Assembly (NCBI RefSeq): GCF_004358185.1
Contig: NZ_SMUV01000072.1
Coordinates: forward strand, 62,001 to 126,000
DNA: 64,000 nucleotides
Reading direction: 5' to 3'
DNA from: Antarcticimicrobium luteum
GTDB lineage: Bacteria; Pseudomonadota; Alphaproteobacteria; Rhodobacterales; Rhodobacteraceae
The position numbers and the translations under genes are program-made. This document shows positions 52,628-61,689 of this stretch, piece after piece (within the stretch, counting starts at the first letter, position 1; the number at the start of each line of letters is the position of its first letter). The notes beneath the pieces are model-generated. The model was not told the DNA's origin. It made no database searches and saw only the letters and a program-made list of their open reading frames with translations.

Positions 52628-53155
52628 CTATTCCCCTGGCCACTCCCGGATCACCTCCGCCAGCGCGGCCCAATCGGTGAACTCGGTATCCTCATGCGGA
52701 TCGACGTCCTGCCCCTTGCGATGGGCGATCCAGCGCATCGCCAGCGCCTCGAAGAAATTATATTCGGTAAAGCGGAAGGCACCGGCCACGTGGGCCACCT
52801 GCCCGGGCGTCCAGCCCGCCTTGTCCGCGAAGTCCGCCGCGATACGATCCAACTCGGCGCGGTCGCCGGGATCGCCGCCCGCGATCGCCAGCGACACCAC
52901 CAGAAACAGCGTCGGCATCCGGTTCAGCGCCCCGGCATGGGTGGCGGCGAAATCGGCCAGACCGCCCTGCAGCTTGCCGACATGGATCGAGCCGGCCAGG
53001 ATCGCCGCATCGAAGGGCGCCAGATCGATCTCTCCGGCCTCACCGACCGGCAACATCTCGACACTGTCGCCACGCGCCACGACCTGCTCGGCGCAGAACC
53101 GGCAGATCCTGCGCGTCTGCCCCTCGGTGCTGGCATAACAAATCAACAGGCGCAT
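52628..53155 (-). CDS. Flavodoxin-domain protein (HemG-like)
   Basis: A 175-residue flavodoxin-fold protein: RLLICYASTEGQTRRICRF (residues 2-20) supplies the FMN-phosphate loop, and ILAGSIHVGKLQGGLADF the second FMN loop. The layout matches menaquinone-dependent protoporphyrinogen oxidase HemG and related flavodoxins, with the extra C-terminal part EYNFFEALAMRWIAHRKG. A role in haem synthesis is possible but not shown by context. ATG 53155 is chosen for the clean flavodoxin start, preceded by GGGGAGGG. It is convergent with iorB and upstream of nothing on its strand within 80 bases. Confidence 0.78.
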   Translation of the reverse strand: MRLLICYASTEGQTRRICRFCAEQVVARGDSVEMLPVGEAGEIDLAPFDAAILAGSIHVGKLQGGLADFAATHAGALNRMPTLFLVVSLAIAGGDPGDRAELDRIAADFADKAGWTPGQVAHVAGAFRFTEYNFFEALAMRWIAHRKGQDVDPHEDTEFTDWAALAEVIREWPGE

Positions 53156-53242
53156 CGCATTGCCCTCCCCGTCATCTGGCAAGTTCAGGCCAGCCTAAGG
53201 GAAATCCGGACAAATGCCTTGCGTCAGGTCAAGGACAGACGG

Positions 53243-54019
53243 TCAGGCGCTGCGTTGCAGGGGGGCACGGCGGCTGGCGGCCCAGTGCCGGACCGCCTCG
53301 CCAAAGGCGGTGAACAGCGGCCGCGAGACAGGATCGTTGGCGGCGTCGTATTCCGGGTGCCATTGCACCGCCAGGGTAAAGCCCGGCGCATCCCTGACAT
53401 AGATCGCCTCCGGCGTGCCGTCCGGCGCCCAGCCGTCGATCTCGATCCGCGCGCCCGGGCGCTTGATCCCCTGGCCGTGCAGCGTGTTGGTCATCACCTC
53501 GGGGGCGCCAAAGACCTTGTGGAACAAACCGCCCTCGGCCAGCCGAACCCGGTGACGCAAGGCGAATTTCTCTTCCAGCGTGCCCTCGGGCGGCATCCGG
53601 TGGTTCATCCGCCCCGGCAGATCGCGGATCTCGGGGTAGAGCGAGCCGCCCATCGCCACGTTCACCTCCTGAAAGCCGCGACAGATGCCGAGAAAGGGCT
53701 GGCCGCGCTCGACGCAGGCCCGCACCAGCGGCAGGGCGACGGCATCGCGGGCGCGGTCAAAGGCGCCGTGGGCCGCGGTCTCTTCTTCGCCATACTCCTC
53801 GGGATGGACATTGGGCCGCCCGCCGGTCAGCAGAAAGCCGTCGCAGGTCTCCAGCAGTTCCTCGACCGGGCAGACCCGCGGATCGGCCGGGATCAGCAGC
53901 GGCAGGCACCCCGCCACGCAGGCGACCGCCTCGGAATTCATGGTTCCGCCCGCATGGGCCGGATAGCTGTCGTTGATCAGGAAGGAATTGCTGATGATGC
54001 CGACGACGGGGCGGGCCAT
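53243..54019 (-). CDS. Class I glutamine amidotransferase, PuuD-like gamma-glutamyl hydrolase
   Basis: A 258-residue member of the peptidase C26 family. The nucleophile elbow FLGICRGFQEVNVAMGG holds the catalytic cysteine, and AVQWHPEYD the histidine and nearby acid; GGRPNVHPEEYG contributes to the active site. Relatives cleave gamma-glutamyl-GABA (PuuD) in polyamine catabolism. No other Puu genes are nearby, so the substrate is uncertain. ATG 54019 gives MARPVVGIISN, the family start; the upstream frame is a GC-rich non-coding stretch. Confidence 0.87.
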   Translation of the reverse strand: MARPVVGIISNSFLINDSYPAHAGGTMNSEAVACVAGCLPLLIPADPRVCPVEELLETCDGFLLTGGRPNVHPEEYGEEETAAHGAFDRARDAVALPLVRACVERGQPFLGICRGFQEVNVAMGGSLYPEIRDLPGRMNHRMPPEGTLEEKFALRHRVRLAEGGLFHKVFGAPEVMTNTLHGQGIKRPGARIEIDGWAPDGTPEAIYVRDAPGFTLAVQWHPEYDAANDPVSRPLFTAFGEAVRHWAASRRAPLQRSA

Positions 54020-54171
54020 AAAGCGCTCACTTCTGCGTGTGTTCCCGACCTTGATATAGCGCGGGGCGGGGCGCTGCAACACCCCGCCCCTGCATCACGG
54101 CGCAACCGGCTGTGCCGGAGCGCACAGCGGCGCGCCTCTGCCCGAAGAGTGGGCAGTTTCGCCCGCCGCGC

Positions 54172-54597
54172 TCAGCCTTCGCCGGCAAGTTCCGCGGCCG
54201 CGATCCCCGCCAAGGCGGCGGCCGCGTCATTGTCGGAGGTATCGCCGGTCACTCCGACCGCACCGATCACCGCGCCGGCGCCGTCGCGCACCAGCACACC
54301 GCCGGGCACCGGGATCACCTGGCCGCCATAGACGCCGTTGACGGCGGCCATGAAATAGGGCTGCGCCTCGGCGCGCGCCATCTGGGCGCTGCCGGGCATG
54401 CCCAGCATCACCGCGCCATAGGCCTTGCCGTGGGCAATGGCAAAGCGGCCCGGCGCCGCGCCATCCTCGCGCTCGAAGGCCAGCAGATTGCCGCCCGCGT
54501 CCAGAACCGCCACCGAAAGCGGCTTCAGCCCCAGCTCGTGGCCCTTGTCGCGTGCCGCGCGGATGATCGTCCGCGCCTGATCCAGCGTAATCGCCAT
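54172..54597 (-). CDS. GlcG/HbpS-like protein (DUF336)
   Basis: A 141-residue single-domain protein of the GlcG/HbpS family: ITLDQARTIIRAARDKG at the start, then LSVAVLDAGGNLLAFERED, GGVLVRDGAGAVIGAVGVTGD and a C-terminal alanine-rich helix. Members bind small acids or haem; GlcG is encoded with glycolate and malate-synthase genes in many proteobacteria. Here it follows malate synthase G on the same strand, separated by a 101-base spacer with a repeat copy. ATG 54597 follows GGAGAAG. Function remains unproven for the family. Confidence 0.82.
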   Translation of the reverse strand: MAITLDQARTIIRAARDKGHELGLKPLSVAVLDAGGNLLAFEREDGAAPGRFAIAHGKAYGAVMLGMPGSAQMARAEAQPYFMAAVNGVYGGQVIPVPGGVLVRDGAGAVIGAVGVTGDTSDNDAAAALAGIAAAELAGEG

Positions 54598-54603
54598 CTG
54601 ATC

Positions 54604-54689
54604 TTCTCCGTTTTCGTCTATTTCCGGCCCGAAGTATTCTCGGGGGTGAAATCGGCCGCAAGGCCAGGAGGGGGCGGACAGCCCCCTCC
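54604..54689 (-). repeat. Intergenic repeat, copy D
   Basis: On the minus strand, a perfect hairpin (GGAGGGGGC at one side, GCCCCCTCC at the other; 54689-54667) is followed by CCCGAGAATACTTCGGG and an A-rich stretch (GAAATAGACGAAAACGG). The order of hairpin, GAGTATT-like element and purine-rich tail matches copies A-C. It fills the glcB-glcG spacer. Confidence 0.42.
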
Positions 54690-54698
54690 CGCATTCGT

Positions 54699-56849
54699 TC
54701 AACCCGCCTGCTGCGCCTTCAGTTCCAGCCGGCGGCGGTGCAGCACCGGCTCAGTATAGCCCGAGGGCTGCACCCGGCCCTTGAACACCAGATCGCAAGC
54801 GGCCTGGAAGGCGATGCCGTCAAAGCCCGGCGCCATCGGCCGATAGGCGGCGTCGCCGGCATTCTGCCGGTCCACAACCGCGGCCATCTTGCGCAGGGCC
54901 GCCATCACCTGATCCTCGCTCACCACGCCGTGGTGCAGCCAGTTGGCCAGCGCCTGAGAACTAATCCGGCAGGTGGCGCGGTCTTCCATCAGGCCGACAT
55001 CGTGAATGTCCGGCACCTTGGAGCAGCCGACGCCCTGGTCGATCCAGCGCACCACATAGCCGAGGATGCCCTGGGCGTTGTTCTCGATCTCTCGGCTGAT
55101 CTCCTCGTCCGAAAGGTTGCGTCCCACCATCACCGGGATGGTCAGCAGATCGCCCAGCGTGCCGCGCGCGCCGCCGGCCTTGATCTCGTTCTGGCGGGCC
55201 AGAACGTCGATCTGGTGATAGTGCGTTGCGTGCAGCGTGGCCGCCGTCGGGCTGGGCACCCAGGCACAGTTGGCCCCCGCCTGCGGATGGCCGATCTTGG
55301 CCTCCAGCATGTCGGCCATACGGTCGGGCATGGCCCACATGCCCTTGCCGATCTGCGCCCGGCCCTGCAACCCGCAGGCCAGCCCGATGTCGACGTTGCG
55401 ATCCTCGTAGGAGGTGATCCAGGGGGTCGATTTCATCTCGCCCTTGGGCAGCATGGGGCCCGCCTCCATGCTGGTGTGGATCTCGTCGCCGGTGCGGTCG
55501 AGGAAACCGGTGTTGATGAAGGCCACCCGCGATTTCGCCGCCCGGATGCATTCCTTGAGGTTGGCGCTGGTGCGGCGCTCCTCGTCCATGATGCCGAGTT
55601 TGACGGTGTTGCGCGGCAGACCCAGAATATCCTCGACCATGTCGAAGATTTCGACGGCGAAACCGACCTCGGCCGGGCCGTGCATCTTGGGCTTCACCAC
55701 ATAGACCGAGCCGTGCAGCGAGTTGCCGCCCGCCGATTTCAGGTCGTGCATGGCGATCATCGTGGTGCAGAGCGCGTCGAGCAGCCCCTCGGGGATCTCG
55801 CCGCCCTGCCCGTCCAGAATCGCCGGGTTGGTCATCAGGTGGCCGACGTTGCGGATCAGCATCAGCGACCGGCCCTTGAGGGCGATCGCGCTTCCGTCCG
55901 GCGCCGTGAACTCCAGATCCGGCGCCAGCACGCGGTCAAAGGTCTTTCCGCCCTTGCTCACGCTCTCCTTCAGATCGCCCCTCATCAGGCCGAGCCAGTT
56001 GGCATAGGCCAGCACCTTGTCCTCGGCATCCACGGCCGCGACGCTGTCCTCGCAATCCATAATGGTGGACATGGCCGATTCCAGGATCACGTCGCTGATG
56101 CCCGCCGGATCGTCACGGCCGACCGGCGTGTCGGGGCCCAGCACGACGCGGATATACAGCCCGTTGCAGGTAAAGAGATACTCCGACCCGGCACCGTTGC
56201 GCCCGGCATATTGCGCCGGATCGGCCGGCCGCACCGGACCCTGCGGGCTGGCGATGATCACCCCGCCAGCATCCTGGTCGATGCCGGTCACATCGGCCCA
56301 GGAGGCGCCGGTGAGCGGCACCGCCTTGTCCAGATGCGCCTTGGCCCAGGCGATGACGCGACCGCCGCGGGCAGAGTCGTAACCGCCGCCTGCGGGCAGA
56401 TCGCCCAGCGCGTCGGTGCCGTAGAGCGCATCATAGAGCGAGCCCCAGCGCGCATTGGCCGCGTTCAGCGCAAAGCGCGCGTTGGTGATCGGCACCACCA
56501 GCTGCGGGCCGGGCACCTGCGCGATTTCCGGATCGACCCCGGCGGTGTCGATTGAGAAATCCGCGCCCTCGGGCAGCAGATAGCCGATCTCGCGCAGGAA
56601 TCCCTCATAGGCGGCGGCGTCATGCGGCTGGCCGCGATGCGCCAGATGCCAGGCGTCGATCTTGCCCTGCATCTCTTCGCGGGTGGCCAGGAAGGTGCGG
56701 TTCTTCGGCCCCAGCTCGGCCACCATGCGCGCCAGCCCGGCCCAGAAGGTATCCGCCGCCACGCCGGTGCCGGGCAGAGCCCGGTCCTCGATGAACGCCG
56801 CGAGATCCGCAGCCACCTGAAGCCCGTTGCGATCCACTCTCTCCGTCAT
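54699..56849 (-). CDS. glcB: Malate synthase G
   Basis: Condenses glyoxylate with acetyl-CoA to malate, the second enzyme of the glyoxylate shunt and of glycolate use. The 716-residue length is that of the G isoform. Signature segments include [47 protein letters not shown] with the nearby metal-site acids, [35 protein letters not shown] and CVDWIDQG-like [22 protein letters not shown] 56849 ([19 protein letters not shown]) follows AGGAGG. A long inverted repeat lies in the divergent spacer. A GlcG-like gene follows. Confidence 0.96.
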   Translation of the reverse strand: MTERVDRNGLQVAADLAAFIEDRALPGTGVAADTFWAGLARMVAELGPKNRTFLATREEMQGKIDAWHLAHRGQPHDAAAYEGFLREIGYLLPEGADFSIDTAGVDPEIAQVPGPQLVVPITNARFALNAANARWGSLYDALYGTDALGDLPAGGGYDSARGGRVIAWAKAHLDKAVPLTGASWADVTGIDQDAGGVIIASPQGPVRPADPAQYAGRNGAGSEYLFTCNGLYIRVVLGPDTPVGRDDPAGISDVILESAMSTIMDCEDSVAAVDAEDKVLAYANWLGLMRGDLKESVSKGGKTFDRVLAPDLEFTAPDGSAIALKGRSLMLIRNVGHLMTNPAILDGQGGEIPEGLLDALCTTMIAMHDLKSAGGNSLHGSVYVVKPKMHGPAEVGFAVEIFDMVEDILGLPRNTVKLGIMDEERRTSANLKECIRAAKSRVAFINTGFLDRTGDEIHTSMEAGPMLPKGEMKSTPWITSYEDRNVDIGLACGLQGRAQIGKGMWAMPDRMADMLEAKIGHPQAGANCAWVPSPTAATLHATHYHQIDVLARQNEIKAGGARGTLGDLLTIPVMVGRNLSDEEISREIENNAQGILGYVVRWIDQGVGCSKVPDIHDVGLMEDRATCRISSQALANWLHHGVVSEDQVMAALRKMAAVVDRQNAGDAAYRPMAPGFDGIAFQAACDLVFKGRVQPSGYTEPVLHRRRLELKAQQAG

Positions 56850-56927
56850 TGCCAAACGCCTCCTGCGCAATCCGATACAGCCCACCCTCTAATTCGGGTG
56901 TCAGTCACCGTCTAGAACGAAAGTTTC

Positions 56928-56974
56928 CTATCGGCAACATCATGGTCAAATCTTTTTACCAATTTTGCCGATAG
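56928..56974. promoter_or_regulatory. Long-range inverted repeat between glcB and pepN
   Basis: CTATCGGCAA (56928-56937) and TTGCCGATAG (56965-56974) are perfect 10-base reverse complements 27 bases apart, in an AT-rich part of the 242-base divergent spacer. The pair is 79-125 bases before the glcB start. Two separate binding sites or a looped dimeric site for a glyoxylate/acetate regulator is plausible. Confidence 0.5.
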
Positions 56975-57091
56975 CTGTTTCAAACCCACCCTGAAAGACA
57001 CCTGAAAGACTGCCGGGCGAGGTTTGCGCCCACCTTGCGGGGGGCAGGCTCTTTGCCTAACGTCGGCGCCAATCCAACCAGCGAGGCCCCC

Positions 57092-59644
57092 ATGCGCGAT
57101 GCCGCCCCGAATACCGTTTACCTCAAGGATTACAAATCTTTCGGCTATCTGGTCGACCAGGTGCACCTGACCTTTGATCTGAGTCCCAACGCCACCCGCG
57201 TGACCAGCCGCATCGCCTTCAGCCCCAATCCGGAGACCGAGGATCGCAGCTTCTTTCTGCATGGGGAAAAGCTCAGGCTGATCCGCGCGGCCATCGACGG
57301 CACGGCGGTTTCGCCCGAGATCACCGCCGAGGGGCTGCGTGTCGCCGCCCCCGACGCGCCCTTTGTCTGGGAGGCCGAGGTCGAGATCGACCCCGCGAAC
57401 AACACCGCGCTGGAAGGGCTCTACATGTCGAACGGCATGTATTGCACCCAGTGCGAGGCCGAGGGGTTCCGCAAGATCACCTATTACCCCGACCGCCCCG
57501 ACGTGATGTCCACCTTTACCGTGCGCATCAACGGCGATCTGCCGGTGCTGCTGTCCAACGGCAATCCGGTGCAGCGGGGCGAGGGCTGGGCCGAATGGCA
57601 CGACCCCTGGCCCAAGCCCGCCTATCTCTTCGCGCTGGTGGCGGGCGATCTGGTGGCCCATTCCGACAGCTTTACCACCATTTCCGGAAAATCCGTCGAC
57701 CTGAACCTCTGGGTGCGGCCCGGCGACGAGCACAAATGCGCCTTTGGCATGGAGGCGCTGAAAAAGTCGATGAAATGGGATGAGGACACCTATGGCCGGG
57801 AATACGACCTGGATGTCTTCAACATCGTCGCCGTCGATGATTTCAACATGGGAGCGATGGAGAACAAGGGGCTGAACATCTTCAACTCCTCCTGCGTGCT
57901 GGCCTCGCCCGACACCTCGACCGACGCCAATTTCGAACGCATCGAGGCGATCATCGCGCATGAGTATTTCCACAACTGGACCGGCAACCGCATCACATGT
58001 CGCGACTGGTTCCAGCTCTGCCTGAAAGAGGGGCTGACGGTGTTCCGCGACAGCCAGTTCACCTCGGACATGCGCAGCGCGCCGGTAAAACGGATCACCG
58101 ATGTGATCGACCTGCGCGCGCGCCAGTTCCCCGAGGACAACGGGCCGCTGTCGCATCCCGTCCGGCCCGAGAGTTTTCAGGAGATCAACAACTTCTACAC
58201 CGCCACGGTGTACGAGAAGGGCGCCGAGGTGATCGGCATGCTCAAACGGCTGGTGGGCGATGCGGCCTATGCCGAGGCGCTGGACCTCTATTTCGCGCGC
58301 CATGACGGGCAGGCCTGCACCATCGAGGACTGGCTCAAGGTCTTCGAGGACGTGACCGGGCGCGACCTGAGCCAGTTCAAGCGCTGGTATTCGCAATCGG
58401 GCACGCCGCGCCTGAAGGTCGAAGAGGAGTTTTCCGAAGGCACCTATACGCTGACCCTCACCCAGCACACCGATCCCACCCCGGGCCAGCCAGACAAGCA
58501 GCCGCAGGTCATCCCGGTCGCCGTGGGGCTACTGAGCCCCAATGGCGACGAGGTGGTGCCGACGCGGGTGCTGGAAATGACCGAGGGCACGCAGTCCTTC
58601 ACCTTCGAGGGGCTGGCGGCGAAACCCGTCCCCTCGATCCTGCGTGATTTCTCGGCGCCGGTGATCGTGGAGCGTGAAACCGACACTGCCGAGCGCGCCT
58701 TCCTGCTGGCCCATGACACCGACCCGTTCCACCGCTGGGAGGCTGGCCGCGCGCTGGCCCGCGAAACGCTGGTCGAAATGGCCACGGGCGACGCCACGCC
58801 GCTGCCCGATTATCTCGATGGTATCCGCACCTTGCTGCGCGACAAGAGCCTGGATCCGGCCTATCGCGCGCTGATGCTGGGCCTGCCGGGGCAATCGGAA
58901 CTGGCAGGCCACTTGCACGAGGCCGGCATCACCCCGGACCCGGCGGCGATCTGGATCGCGGTCGAGGATCTGAAACAGGCGCTGGCGCGCGACCTGCAGG
59001 ATATGCTGCCGGATATCTACGCCGAGGCTCAGGTCGATGCCCCCTATGCGCCGGATGCGGAACAGTCGGGCAAGCGCGCGCTGGGGGCCGCGGCGCTCGA
59101 CCTGATCTCGCGCCTGGACGGGGGAAAGCAGGCGGCGGCGCAATACGAGGCGGCCGACAACATGACGCTTCAGCTCTCGGCGCTGGGCTGCCTGCTGGGC
59201 GCCGAGACCGGCGACGCGCAACTCGCCGCCTTCTACGATCAGTGGAAGGACGACCGGCTGGTGATCGACAAGTGGTTCATGCTGCAGATCATGAAGGCCA
59301 AGCCGGACCGGGCCGCTGCGGTCGCCAAGGCCCTTACCGAGCATCCCGATTTCACCTGGAAGACGCCCAACCGCTTCCGCGCCGTGTTCGGGGCGCTAGC
59401 GGGCAACCATGCGGGGTTCCATGATTCTTCAGGCGCGGGCTACGACCTGCTGGCGGACTGGCTGATCCGGCTCGATCCGCTGAACCCGCAGACCACCGCG
59501 CGGATGTGCACCGCCTTTCAGACCTGGAAACGCTATGACGCCGGGCGGCAGGAGATGATTGCGGCCCAGCTCGACCGCATCGCCGCGACCCCGGATCTGT
59601 CGCGCGACGCCGGCGAGATGATCAGCCGCATCAGGGGCGCCTGA
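57092..59644 (+). CDS. pepN: Aminopeptidase N (M1 family)
   Basis: An 850-residue zinc aminopeptidase that trims N-terminal residues from peptides in the cytoplasm. The exopeptidase motif is GAMEN (in NMGAMENKGLNIF), and the zinc site HEYFHNWTGNR with the downstream glutamate (LKEGLTVFRD) is intact. The N-terminal beta-domain starts with YLKDYKSFGYLVDQVHL, and the C-terminal helical domain completes the PepN-type length. ATG 57092 is used, with GAGG five bases before it. It is divergent from glcB and followed after 39 bases by a small hypothetical gene. Confidence 0.96.
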   Translation: MRDAAPNTVYLKDYKSFGYLVDQVHLTFDLSPNATRVTSRIAFSPNPETEDRSFFLHGEKLRLIRAAIDGTAVSPEITAEGLRVAAPDAPFVWEAEVEIDPANNTALEGLYMSNGMYCTQCEAEGFRKITYYPDRPDVMSTFTVRINGDLPVLLSNGNPVQRGEGWAEWHDPWPKPAYLFALVAGDLVAHSDSFTTISGKSVDLNLWVRPGDEHKCAFGMEALKKSMKWDEDTYGREYDLDVFNIVAVDDFNMGAMENKGLNIFNSSCVLASPDTSTDANFERIEAIIAHEYFHNWTGNRITCRDWFQLCLKEGLTVFRDSQFTSDMRSAPVKRITDVIDLRARQFPEDNGPLSHPVRPESFQEINNFYTATVYEKGAEVIGMLKRLVGDAAYAEALDLYFARHDGQACTIEDWLKVFEDVTGRDLSQFKRWYSQSGTPRLKVEEEFSEGTYTLTLTQHTDPTPGQPDKQPQVIPVAVGLLSPNGDEVVPTRVLEMTEGTQSFTFEGLAAKPVPSILRDFSAPVIVERETDTAERAFLLAHDTDPFHRWEAGRALARETLVEMATGDATPLPDYLDGIRTLLRDKSLDPAYRALMLGLPGQSELAGHLHEAGITPDPAAIWIAVEDLKQALARDLQDMLPDIYAEAQVDAPYAPDAEQSGKRALGAAALDLISRLDGGKQAAAQYEAADNMTLQLSALGCLLGAETGDAQLAAFYDQWKDDRLVIDKWFMLQIMKAKPDRAAAVAKALTEHPDFTWKTPNRFRAVFGALAGNHAGFHDSSGAGYDLLADWLIRLDPLNPQTTARMCTAFQTWKRYDAGRQEMIAAQLDRIAATPDLSRDAGEMISRIRGA

Positions 59645-59683
59645 GGTGGCGCGGCGCGGAACCGGAGCCCCCGGGACCGGGCC

Positions 59684-60124
59684 TTGAGCCCGGGCGCCGC
59701 CGCCTACAGCTTTTCCCGGCGCGGGCGAACCCCGCGGCTGCTGGGCGTTCTGATCTGCGTCTATGGCGCGCTGCTGGCGGCGATCATTTTCTATAACGCG
59801 GCCCGATGGCTGATGGCGCTTCTGGCGCTGCCCACCCTGCCCGCGCTCTACGATCTATACGCCGACCCCACCGCCGGGCTGCGGCTGGACGACGCCGCGA
59901 TCCGCTGGCACAGCGGGCGGCGGCACGGCGAACTGGCGCTGGACGAGATCGACCACATGCGTCTGGACACCCGATGGGATTTGTCGGTACGGGCCACGGC
60001 GGTGCTGCGCTCGGGCCGCAGGATCCGGCTGCCGGACGAATCCCTGCCGCCGCACCGGGCGCTGGAGGCCGCGCTCATGGCGCGCGGCCTGCGGGTGGAG
60101 CGGCATCACTTCACCCAGCTTTGA
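59684..60124 (+). CDS. Small membrane-anchored protein of unknown function
   Basis: A 146-residue protein with a basic N-terminus (SFSRRGRTPRLLG) and two hydrophobic helices close together (about residues 19-39 and 43-56). A soluble C-terminal part (about residues 65-146), with LRLDDAAIRWHSGRRHGELAL and LRSGRRIRLPDESLPPH, looks like a small PH-like beta-sandwich ending in a helix. The start is TTG 59684, which is weak evidence; no in-frame ATG occurs before the first helix. It directly follows pepN on the same strand. I do not recognise a named family. Confidence 0.6.
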   Translation: MSPGAAAYSFSRRGRTPRLLGVLICVYGALLAAIIFYNAARWLMALLALPTLPALYDLYADPTAGLRLDDAAIRWHSGRRHGELALDEIDHMRLDTRWDLSVRATAVLRSGRRIRLPDESLPPHRALEAALMARGLRVERHHFTQL

Positions 60125-60320
60125 CCGGCGCCGGTTGCCGCACCGTGGACAATCGCCGCCGCCGTCCCCGGCGCAACAGGCGATGACCACCAATCGGTAA
60201 ACAATGCCACGCAAATTCCCCAATCGGTGGCGGCAAACACCGCCAAGGCGCCATGATTGCGCCCCATTGCGCGGCAAAAGTTCCTGACAATCTTGCCACA
60301 ACCGCCCCCTGGGATACCCC

Positions 60321-61622
60321 ATGCTGACAACCACCCGCCGCGCGCTGCGCGCCCTCACGCCCCCGCTCGGCCAGGCCCTGGCCCGGATCGCGGCCGCGCG
60401 CCCCGGCCCATTTGCGCCGCAGCCGACGAAGGTGCCGCAAGCGGCCCCCGAGGTCGACATCGAGGCCTACCTCGACATTCCGATCCGCGATCTGACGGCC
60501 GAGCATGACACCGGACGCGCGGCGCAGGACCGCGGATTGTTCCTGGCGCGGCAGGACCGCTGGACCGAACTGGCCCGGGAAATCGCCGCCGCCGATGCGG
60601 CGCGCAGCGCCTCGCCCGGCGGCGTTCCACTGGCCGAGGCGCTGGCCTATGGCGCCCGCTGCGACGTGGTGCATGCGGTCGAACATGCGCTGGCCGAGGG
60701 GGCGGGCGGAACCGATGCCGCGCTGCTCTCCGGCATCATGGCGCTGGAGGCGGTGCGGCAGGAGCATCGCCACGATCCTTATGTCAATCTGGTGGTGGCC
60801 CAGGCCCATACCGATATCGGATGGGCCTGGCGCGGCACCGGCGCGGCCACCACCCTGCCGGCGCTGAACCGCCAGCGCTGCGCGGCGCATTTCGACCGTG
60901 CCGCACGCCTGCTGGCACCGTTCGACGCCACCGCGCTGGACAGCCCGGCCATCGCCGCCGCGCAATGCGCGCTGCTGGCCCGCGAGCCCGGCGCCGCCCC
61001 CGATCTGGCCGACCGCTATGGTGATCTGATCGACCTCGACCCCAAGAATTTCCGCGCGATGCGCGCGCTCGGCGCGCATCTGCTGCCGCGCGTCGGCGGC
61101 AGCCATGCGGCGTTGGAACTGGAGGCGCGGCGCACCGCCGCCCGCACCCAGGCGATCTGGGGCGCCGGCGCCTATGCCTGGGTCTCGTTCGATGCCATCG
61201 CCCAGGATCCGGCGGCCTGCGACCGGGTGGATGTCGATTTCTTCATCGACGGGCTGCGCGACATCGTCGCCGCCCGGCCCGATCAGGAGATGATCAACCT
61301 GCTCGCCGCCTATTGCGCGATCACCCTGCGCCGTAACGGCGCCGACGCCGGCGCCGACAGCCCGCGCGCGCGCATCACCGCCTGCGCCGGCTGGCTGATC
61401 CGCGACCACCTGACCGAGTTGCACCCGCTGATCTGGGCCCATGCGGCGCAGGGATTCGACAACAATGCCCGCGTCACCTCGACCCAGGGATTCGCCGCCC
61501 GCGGCCGCGCCGACGGGCTGCGCGCCATCGCCGAGCAGTTCCGCGACGATCTCGACCGCGGGCTGCGCATCACCTTCACCCCCGACGGGCCGGTGACCGG
61601 GGGCGTGACCGGCGGCGTCTGA
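60321..61622 (+). CDS. Conserved-looking alpha-helical protein of unknown function
   Basis: A 433-residue soluble protein with no signal peptide or membrane helix. It is Ala/Arg-rich and strongly helical. Helix pairs such as ALAYGARCDVVHAVEHAL, PYVNLVVAQAHTDIGWAWRG and NFRAMRALGAHLLPRVGGSH suggest TPR-like or HEAT-like repeats. The C-terminus ends with a tandem VTGGVTGGV. ATG 60321 has GGGA about 8 bases upstream. It precedes gatB by 67 bases. Codon use matches the neighbours, so it is a real gene, but I cannot name a family or function. Confidence 0.78.
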   Translation: MLTTTRRALRALTPPLGQALARIAAARPGPFAPQPTKVPQAAPEVDIEAYLDIPIRDLTAEHDTGRAAQDRGLFLARQDRWTELAREIAAADAARSASPGGVPLAEALAYGARCDVVHAVEHALAEGAGGTDAALLSGIMALEAVRQEHRHDPYVNLVVAQAHTDIGWAWRGTGAATTLPALNRQRCAAHFDRAARLLAPFDATALDSPAIAAAQCALLAREPGAAPDLADRYGDLIDLDPKNFRAMRALGAHLLPRVGGSHAALELEARRTAARTQAIWGAGAYAWVSFDAIAQDPAACDRVDVDFFIDGLRDIVAARPDQEMINLLAAYCAITLRRNGADAGADSPRARITACAGWLIRDHLTELHPLIWAHAAQGFDNNARVTSTQGFAARGRADGLRAIAEQFRDDLDRGLRITFTPDGPVTGGVTGGV

Positions 61623-61689
61623 TCCCCTTGCCGTGACCGGCGCTCTGGCCTAGAACGCAGGCCGGACATTCGCGGAGACGAGGCACCCC

